DNA from: Staphylococcus sp. Marseille-Q5304
Lineage (GTDB): Bacteria > Bacillota > Bacilli > Staphylococcales > Staphylococcaceae
Length of the DNA stretch: 64,000 nucleotides
Assembly: GCF_943737015.1 (NCBI RefSeq)
Contig: NZ_CALSFP010000001.1
Location: forward strand, 1,612,001-1,676,000
Reading direction: 5' to 3'
Positions within the stretch are counted from its first letter, which is position 1. Every line of letters begins with the position of its first letter. Of the stretch, positions 10,289-19,531 are shown piece by piece. Position numbers and translations under genes: made by a program. A model generated the notes under the pieces. The model had not been told where the DNA came from, ran no database searches, and saw nothing but the letters and a program-made list of their open reading frames with translations.

Positions 10289-10930
10289 ATGAGTGAACAA
10301 TTAATCACAATTAAAGAAGCACATACAATTGAAAATGTTATTAGTAAATCACGTTTTATTGCACATATTAAACCAGTAACAACTGAAGAAGAAGCTAAAG
10401 CTTTTATAAATGAAGTCAAAGCTGAATACCGTGATGCCAACCATAATTGTTCAGCATATACAGTTGGAGATCAAATGAACATTCAAAAAGCGAACGACGA
10501 TGGTGAGCCAAGTGGTACTGCAGGCGTACCGATGTTAGAAGTATTAAAGAAACTAGAAATTCATAACGTATGTGTAGTAGTGACACGTTACTTTGGTGGA
10601 ATTAAACTAGGTGGTGGCGGTTTAATACGTGCTTATAGTGGTGCTGTACGCGATGTTATTTATGATATAGGACGCGTCGTTTTAAAACCAGCCTTACCAA
10701 CAACAGTAACAGTATCTTACGATCTATCTGGCAAGTTAGATTATGAATTGGAAGCCACACCTTACTTATTACGTGATAAAGCTTACACAGATAAAGTAAG
10801 TTATCAAATCGATGTTGTAGAAACGGATTATGACCAATTTGTTGAATTTTTAAATCGAATCACTTCAGGTAACTACGAACTAAATGCAGATGATACATTA
10901 CTCCTACCATTCGATATAGAAACTAAATAA
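10289..10930 (+). CDS. IMPACT/YigZ family protein (YvyE-like)
   Basis: This 213-residue protein has two domains: an N-terminal IMPACT fold with the signature GEPSGTAGVPMLEVL and TRYFGGIKLGGGGLIRAYSGAV, and a C-terminal DUF1949 domain. Homologues (E. coli YigZ, Bacillus YvyE) are of uncertain function, with suggested links to translation or proteolysis control. The start is ATG 10289 with GAGGTG upstream; a GTG four codons earlier is less likely. It is divergent from fakB1 and convergent with tarO, as yvyE is near tagO in Bacillus. Confidence 0.85.
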   Translation: MSEQLITIKEAHTIENVISKSRFIAHIKPVTTEEEAKAFINEVKAEYRDANHNCSAYTVGDQMNIQKANDDGEPSGTAGVPMLEVLKKLEIHNVCVVVTRYFGGIKLGGGGLIRAYSGAVRDVIYDIGRVVLKPALPTTVTVSYDLSGKLDYELEATPYLLRDKAYTDKVSYQIDVVETDYDQFVEFLNRITSGNYELNADDTLLLPFDIETK

Positions 10931-10965
10931 CAGCACAGGACTTAAAATCCTGTGCTGTTATTTTT
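10929..10965 (+). terminator. Strong terminator after the YigZ-family gene
   Basis: AACAGCACAGGA (10929-10940) pairs perfectly with TCCTGTGCTGTT (10948-10959), followed by ATTTTTA. It begins inside the stop codon region of the gene. Confidence 0.9.
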
Positions 10966-11039
10966 ATAGTTACTTTTATAATAAAATTTTATCTTTCAAT
11001 CCGAAACCGAAATAATCCAATTTTCACCCTTAACAGCTG

Positions 11040-11116
11040 TTTGGGCCGACTCCCGTGGGATTAGCACGTGCCGAAGACTACAGGCTGAGGCTGTGCCCAC
11101 GGAAAGCGTGCCCAAA
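11040..11116. repeat. Single copy of an ~80-bp GC-rich hairpin element
   Basis: Closing arms TTTGGGC (11040-11046) / GCCCAAA (11110-11116) and a second stem CCGTGGG (11053-11059) / CCCACGG (11096-11102) surround a conserved core, GCCGAAGACTACAGGCTGAG. The same core appears inverted in the tandem array at 53.87-54.21 kb with different but again self-complementary arms. It is strikingly GC-rich against its surroundings. It lies between the convergent genes yigZ-like and tarO and may also serve as a terminator there. Confidence 0.75.
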
Positions 11117-11153
11117 TACTTGAATACTTAATAACTTTTTCACAATAAAAAAA

Positions 11154-12203
11154 TTATTCTTCATGACCTTTATTTTCGATCAACTTTAATAAAGGTCGAT
11201 AGTTGTCGTCAATCAAACCTGTAAATTCCACAATCAACTCTATCGTAATCAGGATTAGGATGAACATCATCAGTACACCCCATGGTTGTGATAAATATAA
11301 AACGATACTCGAAAGACTAAACAATAAAGCAATCGAATATATTAACACAACCGTTTGTCGATGAGAGTATCCTAATTGTAGTAACTTATGATGTAGATGT
11401 GACTTATCTGCTTGCATAATATGCTGACCATTCTTCACACGTCTTACCATCGCAAACAATGTATCGATAAATGGTACTGCTAAAATAACAATTGGGAAGA
11501 ATAAAGATGCAAAGGTAATATTCTTAAAACCTAATAAAGATAAGAATCCAATAATAAAACCAATTAATAATGCACCACTATCCCCTAAGAAAATTTTAGC
11601 CGGGTGAAAATTAAAGCATAGAAAACCTAATAAAGCTCCAATTAGTACACAGCAAATCATAATAATAAAAATATTCGCTTGTAACATTGCTATAAAACCG
11701 ATTGTCATTAACGCAATCACCGACACACCAGAAGCTAAACCATCTAGCCCATCAATTAAGTTAATTGCATTCGTAATAGCAACAATCCAAATAATTGTAA
11801 TAGGTACACTGAAAATTCCAAAGTGTATCGTCGGACCCATTGGTAAAGAAATAAAATCAATGGAAACGCCATAAATAACTACAATACTTGCTGCAATAAT
11901 TTGACCTATTAACTTTAACACTGGTTGTAAATCATAAATATCATCAATTAAACCTACGACATACATAATGAGTCCACCTAATATAAGTGGCTTTACCTCG
12001 GTTTCAATAGGATGGCCTAGCCATATACCTATTAAAAATGATAATAATATTACGGTCCCTCCTAAAACTGAAATCGGTTTAGTATGAACCTTTCTAAAAT
12101 TGGGTTTATCTACAATCCCAAATTTATGTGAAACTTTTATGATTAACGGTGTGATTATTAAACTGACAATCATCGTGTAAATAATTAATAATAATGTATA
12201 CAT
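11154..12203 (-). CDS. tarO: Undecaprenyl-phosphate GlcNAc-1-phosphate transferase
   Basis: Polytopic membrane enzyme (349 residues, about 10-11 segments) that transfers GlcNAc-1-P from UDP-GlcNAc to undecaprenyl phosphate, the first step of wall teichoic acid synthesis. MraY/WecA family motifs are visible: GLIDDIYDL (metal aspartates), NAINLIDGLDGLASG, LGDSGALLIGF and a C-terminal LHHKLLQLGYSHRQTV. The start is ATG 12203 with GAAGGTG upstream; in-frame codons back to 12257 would add a basic leader lacking a ribosome site. It is named tarO/tagO from neighbourhood and sequence. Confidence 0.93.
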   Translation of the reverse strand: MYTLLLIIYTMIVSLIITPLIIKVSHKFGIVDKPNFRKVHTKPISVLGGTVILLSFLIGIWLGHPIETEVKPLILGGLIMYVVGLIDDIYDLQPVLKLIGQIIAASIVVIYGVSIDFISLPMGPTIHFGIFSVPITIIWIVAITNAINLIDGLDGLASGVSVIALMTIGFIAMLQANIFIIMICCVLIGALLGFLCFNFHPAKIFLGDSGALLIGFIIGFLSLLGFKNITFASLFFPIVILAVPFIDTLFAMVRRVKNGQHIMQADKSHLHHKLLQLGYSHRQTVVLIYSIALLFSLSSIVLYLSQPWGVLMMFILILITIELIVEFTGLIDDNYRPLLKLIENKGHEE

Positions 12204-12517
12204 CAGTTTCACCTTCAATAAAATAACCTTGATTATTTTGATTTTAATTTTTAGCATTTATTATATAATAATATTAAACGATTGCAAACACATTTCATAT
12301 CATACTTACTGACCATTTTTAAAATTCAGCTTCGTTCGACATAAACTGTTCTCTCTTTCCTATTCATACTTATTTATAAAAATTAGAAGTAATACGAAAA
12401 ATTCATCGTTAATTTTTTTATTTAATAATTCAATTGTGTTTTTAGTATAATAAAAAACTATTTTAACATGAAATCATTGTGAATTATAATGAAATTATTT
12501 TTGCATTTTGATGACAA

Positions 12518-12539
12518 ATTGTAAGTTTTCACTTACAAT
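12518..12539. promoter_or_regulatory. 22-bp perfect palindrome over the likely gdpS promoter
   Basis: ATTGTAAGT-TTTC-ACTTACAAT is perfectly symmetric. Its right half contains TACAAT (12534-12539), which can serve as a -10 with ATGACA (12511-12516) 17 bases upstream. It ends 35 bases before the gdpS start. It is therefore a candidate repressor operator. The rest of the 370-base tarO-gdpS gap is AT-rich; it also holds a TATAAT near 12446, and I see no gene in it. Confidence 0.5.
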
Positions 12540-12573
12540 AACTAGTGGTTTAATTAAAAGGAGCGTAAAGTAA

Positions 12574-13644
12574 ATGTTTGAAGCAATTATTTATAATATC
12601 TCAGTGATGGTTGCTGGAATCTATTTATTTCACAGATTACAGTACTCAGAAAATAAAAAAATGGAATTTTCAAAAGCATATGTATTCGTATTAATGACGG
12701 TTCTAGCTTTATTATTATCATCTTATCCTATTTCAATTTTTAACGAATATACGCTTTATCTAACTTTCGTACCTATTTTATTTTTAGGTCGTTATACAAA
12801 TCTAATTTATACAGTTATATCAGCTTTGATTATTTCTGTAGTCAATTATCTCATAGGTGATTATACATTAATTTCAAGCGTGATCCTTGTAGCTATTGCA
12901 ATCATCTCTGGAGCCATAGGTCCATTTATCAAACAGACTGATGCCATTGCAATTCAAATACTTAATGCCACTTCGTTATGTATCCTAGCAATATTGTCGC
13001 TCATCAGTCCGTATTATGAATTAATGCAAGTGGTCTATCTCATCCCATTATCATTTATCTTAACAGTGACTTCATCAATTACCTTTATCGATAATTGGCA
13101 TTTCTTTTCACTCGTTAATCGCTATGAAAATGAAGATCGTCTCGATTATTTAACAGGTTTAGGTAATGTTAAAGAATTCGACAGACATTTAAATGAAGTT
13201 ACAAAAATCGCTGAAGATAATCATGAAAGTTTAGGGTTGTTACTTATTGATATTGACGGTTTCAAAGAAGTTAATGATTCTTACACCCACAATGCCGGTG
13301 ATGCAGTATTAAGACAGATGGCTCAATTGTTAAAAAATTATGTGCCACAACAATTTAGTATTTATCGTAATGGTGGCGAAGAGTTCTCAATCGTTTTAAA
13401 TAACTATTCACTTGATCAATGTGTAAAGTTAGGCGAAAGCATTCGAGAAGGTGTTTCCCAATCTACTTTCCACCTACCAAATAATGATGTCATTAAATTA
13501 TCTGTGTCTATCGGTGTAGGATACATTACGCAAGAAGATCACAAGTCTCAACGTACCGTCTTTAAAATTGCCGATGACATGTTACACATGGCTAAAAATG
13601 AAGGTCGAAACAAAGTAATGTTTAACCCAATCGTTAAATTGTAA
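12574..13644 (+). CDS. gdpS: GGDEF-domain membrane protein GdpS
   Basis: This 356-residue protein has about six N-terminal membrane helices (residues 1-180, 5TM-type sensor) and a C-terminal GGDEF domain (about 190-350) with an intact signature GGEEF at 267-271. Sequence similarity to S. aureus GdpS is very high. Published work as I recall it finds staphylococcal GdpS affects biofilm and protein A without making c-di-GMP, despite the signature. The start ATG 12574 follows AAAAGGAG. It is a single-gene unit: its own promoter region with a palindrome before it and a strong terminator after. Confidence 0.95.
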   Translation: MFEAIIYNISVMVAGIYLFHRLQYSENKKMEFSKAYVFVLMTVLALLLSSYPISIFNEYTLYLTFVPILFLGRYTNLIYTVISALIISVVNYLIGDYTLISSVILVAIAIISGAIGPFIKQTDAIAIQILNATSLCILAILSLISPYYELMQVVYLIPLSFILTVTSSITFIDNWHFFSLVNRYENEDRLDYLTGLGNVKEFDRHLNEVTKIAEDNHESLGLLLIDIDGFKEVNDSYTHNAGDAVLRQMAQLLKNYVPQQFSIYRNGGEEFSIVLNNYSLDQCVKLGESIREGVSQSTFHLPNNDVIKLSVSIGVGYITQEDHKSQRTVFKIADDMLHMAKNEGRNKVMFNPIVKL

Positions 13645-13687
13645 AATCAAAGTAAGACAATTGAAATAAATACTATCCGAAATTTGC

Positions 13688-13728
13688 GAAGCCAGTTGAT
13701 CAAACCAAGATCAACTGGCTTCATTTTT
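13688..13728 (+). terminator. Terminator after gdpS
   Basis: GAAGCCAGTTGATC (13688-13701) pairs perfectly with GATCAACTGGCTTC (13709-13722), followed by ATTTTTTATTT. Confidence 0.92.
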
Positions 13729-13890
13729 TATTTAAACCCCTATCCTTCACTAGATAAGAGATATTGGATTCATTAATACGTGTTACGATATAATAAAAAA
13801 TATAACTGACATAAAAATACTATTGCAAGTTATACTCGTACACTGTAAACTTTCAATTGTTCTATAATCAATTTAGGAGGTGGGTCGTCA

Positions 13891-14652
13891 ATGTCTGATT
13901 CAATTACTATTATCGATGAAGATAAGGTAATAGATGTTGTTCTCATTGCTGGAAGAATATTACTCGAGAGTGGCGCCGAAACATATCGTGTAGAAGACAC
14001 AATGAATCGTATCGCCGCAAGTTTTGGTCTAGATGATACATATAGTTTTGTTACTTCGACAGCAATCATCTTCTCATTAAATAATCGTACGAATACACGA
14101 CTCATTCGAATTCGTGAACGCACAACGGATTTAGAGAAGATCGCATTAACTAATAGTCTCTCACGTAAAATCGCAAATAAAGAACTCGATATCGATGAAG
14201 CGAAAACAGAACTCATCCATCTTCATCACGCTTCGTTACAGTTCTCATCTATTTCAAAGTTCTTCGCCGCTGCGATTGCTTGTGGTTTCTTCCTCTTCAT
14301 GTTTGGTGGTGTGATGCAAGATTTTATCTTTGCAATAATCGCTGGTGCAGGTGCATTCTTAACGTTTGATTTCGTTCAACGTTTCATCCAAATTAAATTC
14401 TTCTCCGAATTTATAAGCGCAACTGTCGTTATTACCTTAGCTGTTGGTGCCACTAAATTAGGTTGGGCCCAAGATGCGAATATTATAACCATTGCTGGGG
14501 TTATGCCGTTAGTCCCTGGTATTCTCATAACCAATGCAATACGTGATTTAATGGCTGGCGAATTACTTGCTGGTATGTCACGTGGCGTCGAGGCAGCACT
14601 TACCGCGTTTGCGATTGGTGCCGGTGTTGCTTTAGTATTATTAATATTTTAA
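13891..14652 (+). CDS. Threonine/serine exporter family, N-terminal component (ThrE/DUF1212)
   Basis: At 253 residues this is the first half of a split ThrE-type exporter. Residues 1-115 form a soluble amphipathic domain (AGRILLESGAETYRVEDTMNRIA), and residues 120-253 carry about five membrane segments. In Corynebacterium both halves are one protein exporting threonine and serine; in Firmicutes they are separate adjacent genes. The start ATG 13891 follows AGGAGGTGG. The partner gene begins 15 bases downstream. Transport substrate is inferred from family only. Confidence 0.82.
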   Translation: MSDSITIIDEDKVIDVVLIAGRILLESGAETYRVEDTMNRIAASFGLDDTYSFVTSTAIIFSLNNRTNTRLIRIRERTTDLEKIALTNSLSRKIANKELDIDEAKTELIHLHHASLQFSSISKFFAAAIACGFFLFMFGGVMQDFIFAIIAGAGAFLTFDFVQRFIQIKFFSEFISATVVITLAVGATKLGWAQDANIITIAGVMPLVPGILITNAIRDLMAGELLAGMSRGVEAALTAFAIGAGVALVLLIF

Positions 14653-14667
14653 GAAAGGTGCGTACAT

Positions 14668-15168
14668 ATGGTCTTTGGTTATTATTTTCTACAGTTTATC
14701 GTAAGTTTTTTAGCGACGATGATGTTTTCTGTCATATTTAATGCACCTCGTAAACTATTACTCGCCTGTGGTTTAGTTGGTTCAATGGGATGGATGATTT
14801 ACAAACTAACCATCGATTTAGAAACGAGTGAAGTCGTGGCAGCATTCTTAGGAAGTTTTATTTTAGCTTTAATGAGTCATATCATGAGTCGACGTTATAA
14901 ACGACCTGTAATTATTTTCATAGTACCAGGCATCATTCCTCTTGTACCTGGTGGACTTGCTTATGAAGCGACACGTTATCTTGTGAGTAGTCAATATACA
15001 CACGCTGTGAACACGTTTCTAGAAGTTACCCTTATTTCAGGAGCGATTGCCTTTGGAATCTTATGTGCAGAAATTTGGTATTACCTTTACACGAAAATCA
15101 AACAGTATTTTGGCAAATTAAATGGCAAAAGATACAAAAAGTCTTATAATATGAATAATAGAGTGTAA
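14668..15168 (+). CDS. Threonine/serine exporter family, C-terminal component (ThrE-2/DUF3815)
   Basis: Second half of the split exporter: 166 residues with four or five membrane helices and the motif FIVPGIIPLVPGGLAYEATRYL, which parallels the GVMPLVPGILITNAIRDL repeat of the partner. The start ATG 14668 has GAAAGGTG upstream. It most likely assembles with the preceding protein. It lies 12 bases before pepT, so the three genes are probably co-transcribed; a peptidase producing amino acids next to an amino-acid exporter is a sensible pairing, though that link is inference. Confidence 0.8.
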   Translation: MVFGYYFLQFIVSFLATMMFSVIFNAPRKLLLACGLVGSMGWMIYKLTIDLETSEVVAAFLGSFILALMSHIMSRRYKRPVIIFIVPGIIPLVPGGLAYEATRYLVSSQYTHAVNTFLEVTLISGAIAFGILCAEIWYYLYTKIKQYFGKLNGKRYKKSYNMNNRV

Positions 15169-15180
15169 GGGGTGTTATAT

Positions 15181-16416
15181 ATGAAAAAAGATTTAATAGA
15201 ACGATTAACAAGATATGTAAAGATTGATACGCAATCTAATCCTGAATCGACGACTACACCATCAACGGAAAAACAATGGGATTTACTTAATTTATTAGAT
15301 CAAGAATTAAAGGCATTCGGTCTTGAAACAGAACTAGACGACAATGGTTATTTATTCGCAACATTAGAAAGTAATGTATCACGCCCACTTCCTACAGTTG
15401 GTTTCCTGGCACACGTTGATACATCACCGGATTTTAATGCTTCAAATGTAAATCCTCAAATTATCGATAAATATGATGGTGAAACGATTCAACTTGGTGA
15501 AACGAACCGTACATTAACACAAGCACAGTTCCCCCTATTAAAAGCAGTTGAAGGTCATACATTAATGGTTACTGATGGCACTTCACTTCTAGGGGCTGAT
15601 GATAAAGCAGGAATTACTGAAATTATGGAAGCAGTGAAATATTTAACTGAGCATCCTGAAATTGAGCACGGTCGCATTCGTATTGCCTTTACACCGGACG
15701 AAGAAATCGGTAAAGGACCACATGCCTTTGATGTCGAGCGTTTCGGTGCTGACTTTGCATATACTATGGATGGAAGCGAATATGGTGAGCTTCAATATGA
15801 AAGCTTTAATGCTGCAGAGGCAAAGGTAATATGTCATGGTGTTAACGTTCATCCAGGTTCGGCTAAGAACACACTCGTCAATGCCATTCTTTTAGGTCAA
15901 CAATTCAATGCACTATTACCGCAAAATGAAGTACCTGAAAGAACTGAAGGCTACGAAGGGTTCTATCACTTAATGCAATTCCAAGGCGATGTAGAACGTG
16001 CACAGCTCCAATACATCATTCGCGACCATGATAAAACAAACTTCGAACTACGTAAAAAACGTATGATTGAAATTAAATCAGATATTAATTCACATTATGA
16101 AGACGACCCAATCGAAATTGAAATCAATGATCAATACTATAACATGGGAGAAAAAATTGAAGCACAACCCCATGTGATTGAAATTCCTAAACGCGTATTT
16201 AAAACTTTAGACATTCCAGCAAACACAGAACCCATTCGTGGTGGTACAGATGGTTCGCAATTATCATATAAAGGATTGCCTACACCAAATATCTTTACAG
16301 GTTGTGCGAATTTCCACGGCCCATATGAATATGCTTCTATTGATATTATGGAAAAATCAGTCGAAGTTATTCTTGGTATCGTCAAAGAAATAGCTAAAGA
16401 TGATACTCTAGCATAG
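15181..16416 (+). CDS. pepT: Peptidase T (tripeptide aminopeptidase)
   Basis: Cytosolic M20B zinc metallopeptidase that removes the N-terminal residue from tripeptides. At 411 residues it is full length. Metal and catalytic motifs are in place: [11 protein letters not shown] (His/Asp), [25 protein letters not shown] (Glu-Glu) and the C-terminal [21 protein letters not shown]. The start is taken as ATG 15181 with AAGGGG upstream rather than the GTG at 15172. Confidence 0.96.
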   Translation: MKKDLIERLTRYVKIDTQSNPESTTTPSTEKQWDLLNLLDQELKAFGLETELDDNGYLFATLESNVSRPLPTVGFLAHVDTSPDFNASNVNPQIIDKYDGETIQLGETNRTLTQAQFPLLKAVEGHTLMVTDGTSLLGADDKAGITEIMEAVKYLTEHPEIEHGRIRIAFTPDEEIGKGPHAFDVERFGADFAYTMDGSEYGELQYESFNAAEAKVICHGVNVHPGSAKNTLVNAILLGQQFNALLPQNEVPERTEGYEGFYHLMQFQGDVERAQLQYIIRDHDKTNFELRKKRMIEIKSDINSHYEDDPIEIEINDQYYNMGEKIEAQPHVIEIPKRVFKTLDIPANTEPIRGGTDGSQLSYKGLPTPNIFTGCANFHGPYEYASIDIMEKSVEVILGIVKEIAKDDTLA

Positions 16417-16448
16417 TTCAAAACATAAAACATTAGTCAATCTTATTA

Positions 16449-16492
16449 AGCCCATCAAAGAGATTAATTATCTAAAATCTTTTTGACGGGCT
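16449..16492 (+). terminator. Terminator after pepT
   Basis: AGCCCATCAAA (16449-16459) pairs with TTTGACGGGCT (16482-16492) with one mismatch, followed by ATTTTGAT. Confidence 0.65.
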
Positions 16493-16591
16493 ATTTTGAT
16501 ATCTACGATTTGTATTTTCCTTAGCTGTTGGGACGTGACTTTATCACACCACCTGCTCAATAAATCTTTTTAAAATAACATAGTTAAAATA

Positions 16592-16640
16592 AAAAACGAT
16601 GACTTCTATGTACATTTTCATAGAAACCATCGTTTTTAAT
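16592..16640. terminator. Bidirectional terminator between pepT and the glycerate kinase-like gene
   Basis: AAAAACGATG (16592-16601) pairs with CATCGTTTTT (16628-16637), extended by CTTCTATG/CATAGAAA. A/T tracts flank both sides. It ends the minus-strand gene and backs up the pepT terminator. Confidence 0.85.
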
Positions 16641-16672
16641 TTATTCCTGTCTTTCTACAATAAACCCTAGAA

Positions 16673-17797
16673 TTATTTTTGAGGGTCAAACTGTGTCTTT
16701 AACAGTTTAATTGCTTGAACCATATAATGTCTGATTTGGATACCCATTTTAAAATCAGTATAGTGTTTTGGCATTTCCATAAAGGTATTAAACATAGACG
16801 TTACACCCATTGATTCAAATAAATCAAACTTATCATTTGTCGCACAAATTGCAATTGACGGTTTGTGATGTTTCGTTGCGAGTTCTGCAATGCGAATCGT
16901 CGTAGTTTCTAGTAATTGATCTTCCTCATTAACACCTTCACCGAACACAATTAAATCAGCTTGTTCAATCAGTGATTCTAAATGAGTAATTTGATCTACT
17001 AATTCATGACTTGTCATAATTTCTGCATTATATAAGCCATTTAAAACTGCGGCAACGCCACCCCCTGCGCCACCTTTTTCAATTGGACCTAACGCAAGTT
17101 GCAATTCACTTTTAAATATTTCACTTAAATACCAAATTAAATTGTCTATTTCTGATGCTTTTTCACGATCGAGTCCCAACGCTTCGTATGATTGCATAAT
17201 TTCACTGTGTTTGCCATATAACTTACTTTCAAAGTCAGTCATGACCTGTAAGCGAACATCTTTTAACTTAGGATGTAAACCACTTGTATCCACTTTACGA
17301 ATATATTTTAAAACTTTAGCACCTTGTCGAACATCTACTTCTCGTGCTTCATCATCGTAAAATTTCATACCTAACGCTTGCAACATGCCCGCACCTGCAT
17401 CGAAACTATCCATACCGCCAAGTGAGATTACAATGTGTTTCGCATCCTTCTCTAATGCATCCACAATAATTTCTCCTAAGCCGTAACTTGTACGTTCATT
17501 AATCGGTTTATTCCCTTTCATAAACAAATTACTTTCGATTACAGTGGTTTGATCATCTGTAATACCGTATACTGTTTCTACTTGATTCATATCAGCATCG
17601 TGCGTTTGAATGCGATACTTTGTACCAGATTGCCATAAAAATACAAAATCCATTAATTCATGACGTCCGTTAAATAGTGGTACTTGTACAATATCCGCTT
17701 TATCTAATTGACTGGCTACCGCTTCTTCGGCATAACGGTTTGCTTGGTAACTTGAAATGATACCATTAAATTCATCCATTGCCACTAAAACTTTCAT
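16673..17797 (-). CDS. Divergent glycerate kinase family protein
   Basis: The 374-residue length and overall layout match type I glycerate kinases (GarK/GlxK), which phosphorylate D-glycerate. The family landmarks are altered, however: the usual N-terminal PDSFKG reads MDEFNGIISSYQA, the GGSATNDGGAG loop reads LGGMDSFDAGAGML, and the GEGRFDGQT loop reads GEGVNEEDQLLETTT. Glycine-rich GAGGGVAAVLN is kept. It may therefore act on another substrate or be a paralogue. The start ATG 17797 follows TGAGGTGAC. It is a monocistronic minus-strand gene. Confidence 0.75.
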   Translation of the reverse strand: MKVLVAMDEFNGIISSYQANRYAEEAVASQLDKADIVQVPLFNGRHELMDFVFLWQSGTKYRIQTHDADMNQVETVYGITDDQTTVIESNLFMKGNKPINERTSYGLGEIIVDALEKDAKHIVISLGGMDSFDAGAGMLQALGMKFYDDEAREVDVRQGAKVLKYIRKVDTSGLHPKLKDVRLQVMTDFESKLYGKHSEIMQSYEALGLDREKASEIDNLIWYLSEIFKSELQLALGPIEKGGAGGGVAAVLNGLYNAEIMTSHELVDQITHLESLIEQADLIVFGEGVNEEDQLLETTTIRIAELATKHHKPSIAICATNDKFDLFESMGVTSMFNTFMEMPKHYTDFKMGIQIRHYMVQAIKLLKTQFDPQK

Positions 17798-17974
17798 TAT
17801 GTCACCTCAAATATTTGTTTAAATTACTATAAGCTATAAATTTAATATGGATCGTTCACCTTATCCTAAATCGTTTAGCAAAGTGCCGTTTTAATCCCAA
17901 ATAACTTTCCTAAACATTGTTACATTTACACTGTATTATACATGGCAAATAAGATTTTTTCACATAATAAAGAA

Positions 17975-18016
17975 ACGCTTGCAATACCCTTCTTTGCTTT
18001 CGAGTATAGCAAGCGT
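17975..18016 (-). terminator. Terminator after brxC
   Basis: ACGCTTGC (17975-17982) pairs with GCAAGCGT (18009-18016), extended by AATAC/GTAT. It is followed by TTTCTTTATTATG on the minus strand. The remaining 17.80-17.97 kb gap shows nothing I recognise. Confidence 0.7.
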
Positions 18017-18040
18017 CCCTTAATTAGTTTATTTCGTTTA

Positions 18041-18361
18041 TTATTCTTCAGCGTTAGCTAAAGATTTCACATTGATATCTTCGTGATTAGCATGCCATAT
18101 AGCTTTACCTTTAACAAAGTAAAATGCTTGTGGCGATTCATGTTTGATGTCAGTTTTTTCAGCTATGTAGTCTGACAATTCTCTTTCTTGTTGTACTACT
18201 AAATAATAGCCATCCATATCTCTTTCATATAAAAATTTGTTAAATTGATCTATTGCATTTGAAGAAATTGGACATGTTTCGCTATGTTTTAATACGAATA
18301 CATACTTATTTTCATCAATAACTTGTTCAAACTGGTCAATCGAACTCAGCTTTATAGCCAT
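18041..18361 (-). CDS. brxC: Monothiol bacilliredoxin BrxC (YtxJ family)
   Basis: A 106-residue thioredoxin-fold protein that removes bacillithiol from oxidised protein cysteines. The single active cysteine sits in SETCPIS (Cys 30), the hallmark of YtxJ/BrxC. It has no signal peptide, so it is cytosolic. The start ATG 18361 follows GAGGTGAAT; a GTG three codons upstream is the alternative. It is a single-gene transcription unit. Confidence 0.88.
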   Translation of the reverse strand: MAIKLSSIDQFEQVIDENKYVFVLKHSETCPISSNAIDQFNKFLYERDMDGYYLVVQQERELSDYIAEKTDIKHESPQAFYFVKGKAIWHANHEDINVKSLANAEE

Positions 18362-18519
18362 TCTATTCACCTCTAAAAATATTTAACACACTCACATTTA
18401 ATAAGTGTGAAATCCCCTCAAAAAAATGTCGTATCACTGCTTACAATTATACACAAATACCTTTTTATTGTTAACCGTTTATTAAAAATCAAGTTCTATT
18501 ATAGTGCTGTCACAGTATT

Positions 18520-19413
18520 TTATTCGTATTTAACTTTAATGCTTTGATACTTTTCCTTGAATGACTCGTTGTAATGCTCTAAATCTTCACCATTTTTCAA
18601 TAATTTGTCTCGATTAATTTTATCAATCTTCTCGCCGTTTGCTATCGTTTCACCGCGTGTTTCATAATAATTTTGTAAACTGTAATACATTTCAATTGCA
18701 TTTTTACGTGCATTATTTGCATACCCATCTTTTAACTCTAATTTATTTAATTCTCTAATTTGGTCTGTAATTAAAGGCATAATTTCGTCATCGATCGCTT
18801 GTTGAGAGTCGTGTGAAACAGAATCACCTAACGTATTTTCAGATTTTGCTTTTAATTTTTTGTTTGTTTCAGCTATTTTATGCTTTAATTTGTTCACTTC
18901 ATCGCTTTCCCCTGCTGAATTGGCTCTTTTAATATCATCTTCAACAAAGGCTCTATTTTTTTCAAATAGTTTCGTATAATCTAAAATATCTTCATTTGCT
19001 TTAATAGATTGATTATATAAATCTACATAAGATTTAACTTCATATATAGCATCTTTTTTTCGATTAACTGTTTTCATATATTCTTTTTTTAATGTCTTCG
19101 TATCTTCTGAAGTTGCAGGTAACTTTTCCGCTGATTGTTTATATTCATCAAATTTCTTTATTAATTTTCTATTTACTTTGTTTTGGATATCATTAAACTC
19201 TTTTTTATTTTTATCAGTTAATTGCGATTCACTTAAATCGTTTAATCGACCTAATTGTATATCATCAACCGTATTCTGTAATTCTTGGTCTTTTTGCTCA
19301 ACTTTGGCATATGACTCTTTAAACTTTTTAAAATCAGAGCCATTCCCATTTCCACATGCATTAAGTATGATTGCCACAGAAAATAATAACGTGATATAAA
19401 CTATTTTTTTCAT
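18520..19413 (-). CDS. Coiled-coil lipoprotein, YkyA-like
   Basis: This 297-residue protein has a lipoprotein signal: MKKIVYITLLFSVAIILNAC, with lipobox LNAC placing the lipidated cysteine at residue 20. The rest is highly charged and predicted helical/coiled coil, resembling the YkyA family of putative cell-wall-binding lipoproteins of unknown function. The start is ATG 19413 with AAGGAG upstream; in-frame codons back to 19431 have no ribosome site. It is exported and anchored on the outer face of the membrane. Divergent from the GrpB-family gene. Confidence 0.8.
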   Translation of the reverse strand: MKKIVYITLLFSVAIILNACGNGNGSDFKKFKESYAKVEQKDQELQNTVDDIQLGRLNDLSESQLTDKNKKEFNDIQNKVNRKLIKKFDEYKQSAEKLPATSEDTKTLKKEYMKTVNRKKDAIYEVKSYVDLYNQSIKANEDILDYTKLFEKNRAFVEDDIKRANSAGESDEVNKLKHKIAETNKKLKAKSENTLGDSVSHDSQQAIDDEIMPLITDQIRELNKLELKDGYANNARKNAIEMYYSLQNYYETRGETIANGEKIDKINRDKLLKNGEDLEHYNESFKEKYQSIKVKYE

Positions 19414-19531
19414 ATCTGCACTCCTTATCAATAAGTATTATACATAAAGTTATTTATATTGGAAATCAAATATGATATATTGTTTCAGAATTTATAGTTG
19501 TTAAATTACTATTTGTGTAAGGAGACGTAAC

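Noticed and set aside
19178..19399. Plus-strand frame opposite the lipoprotein gene
   Set aside because: Antisense shadow; the lipoprotein frame has a signal peptide, lipobox and SD.
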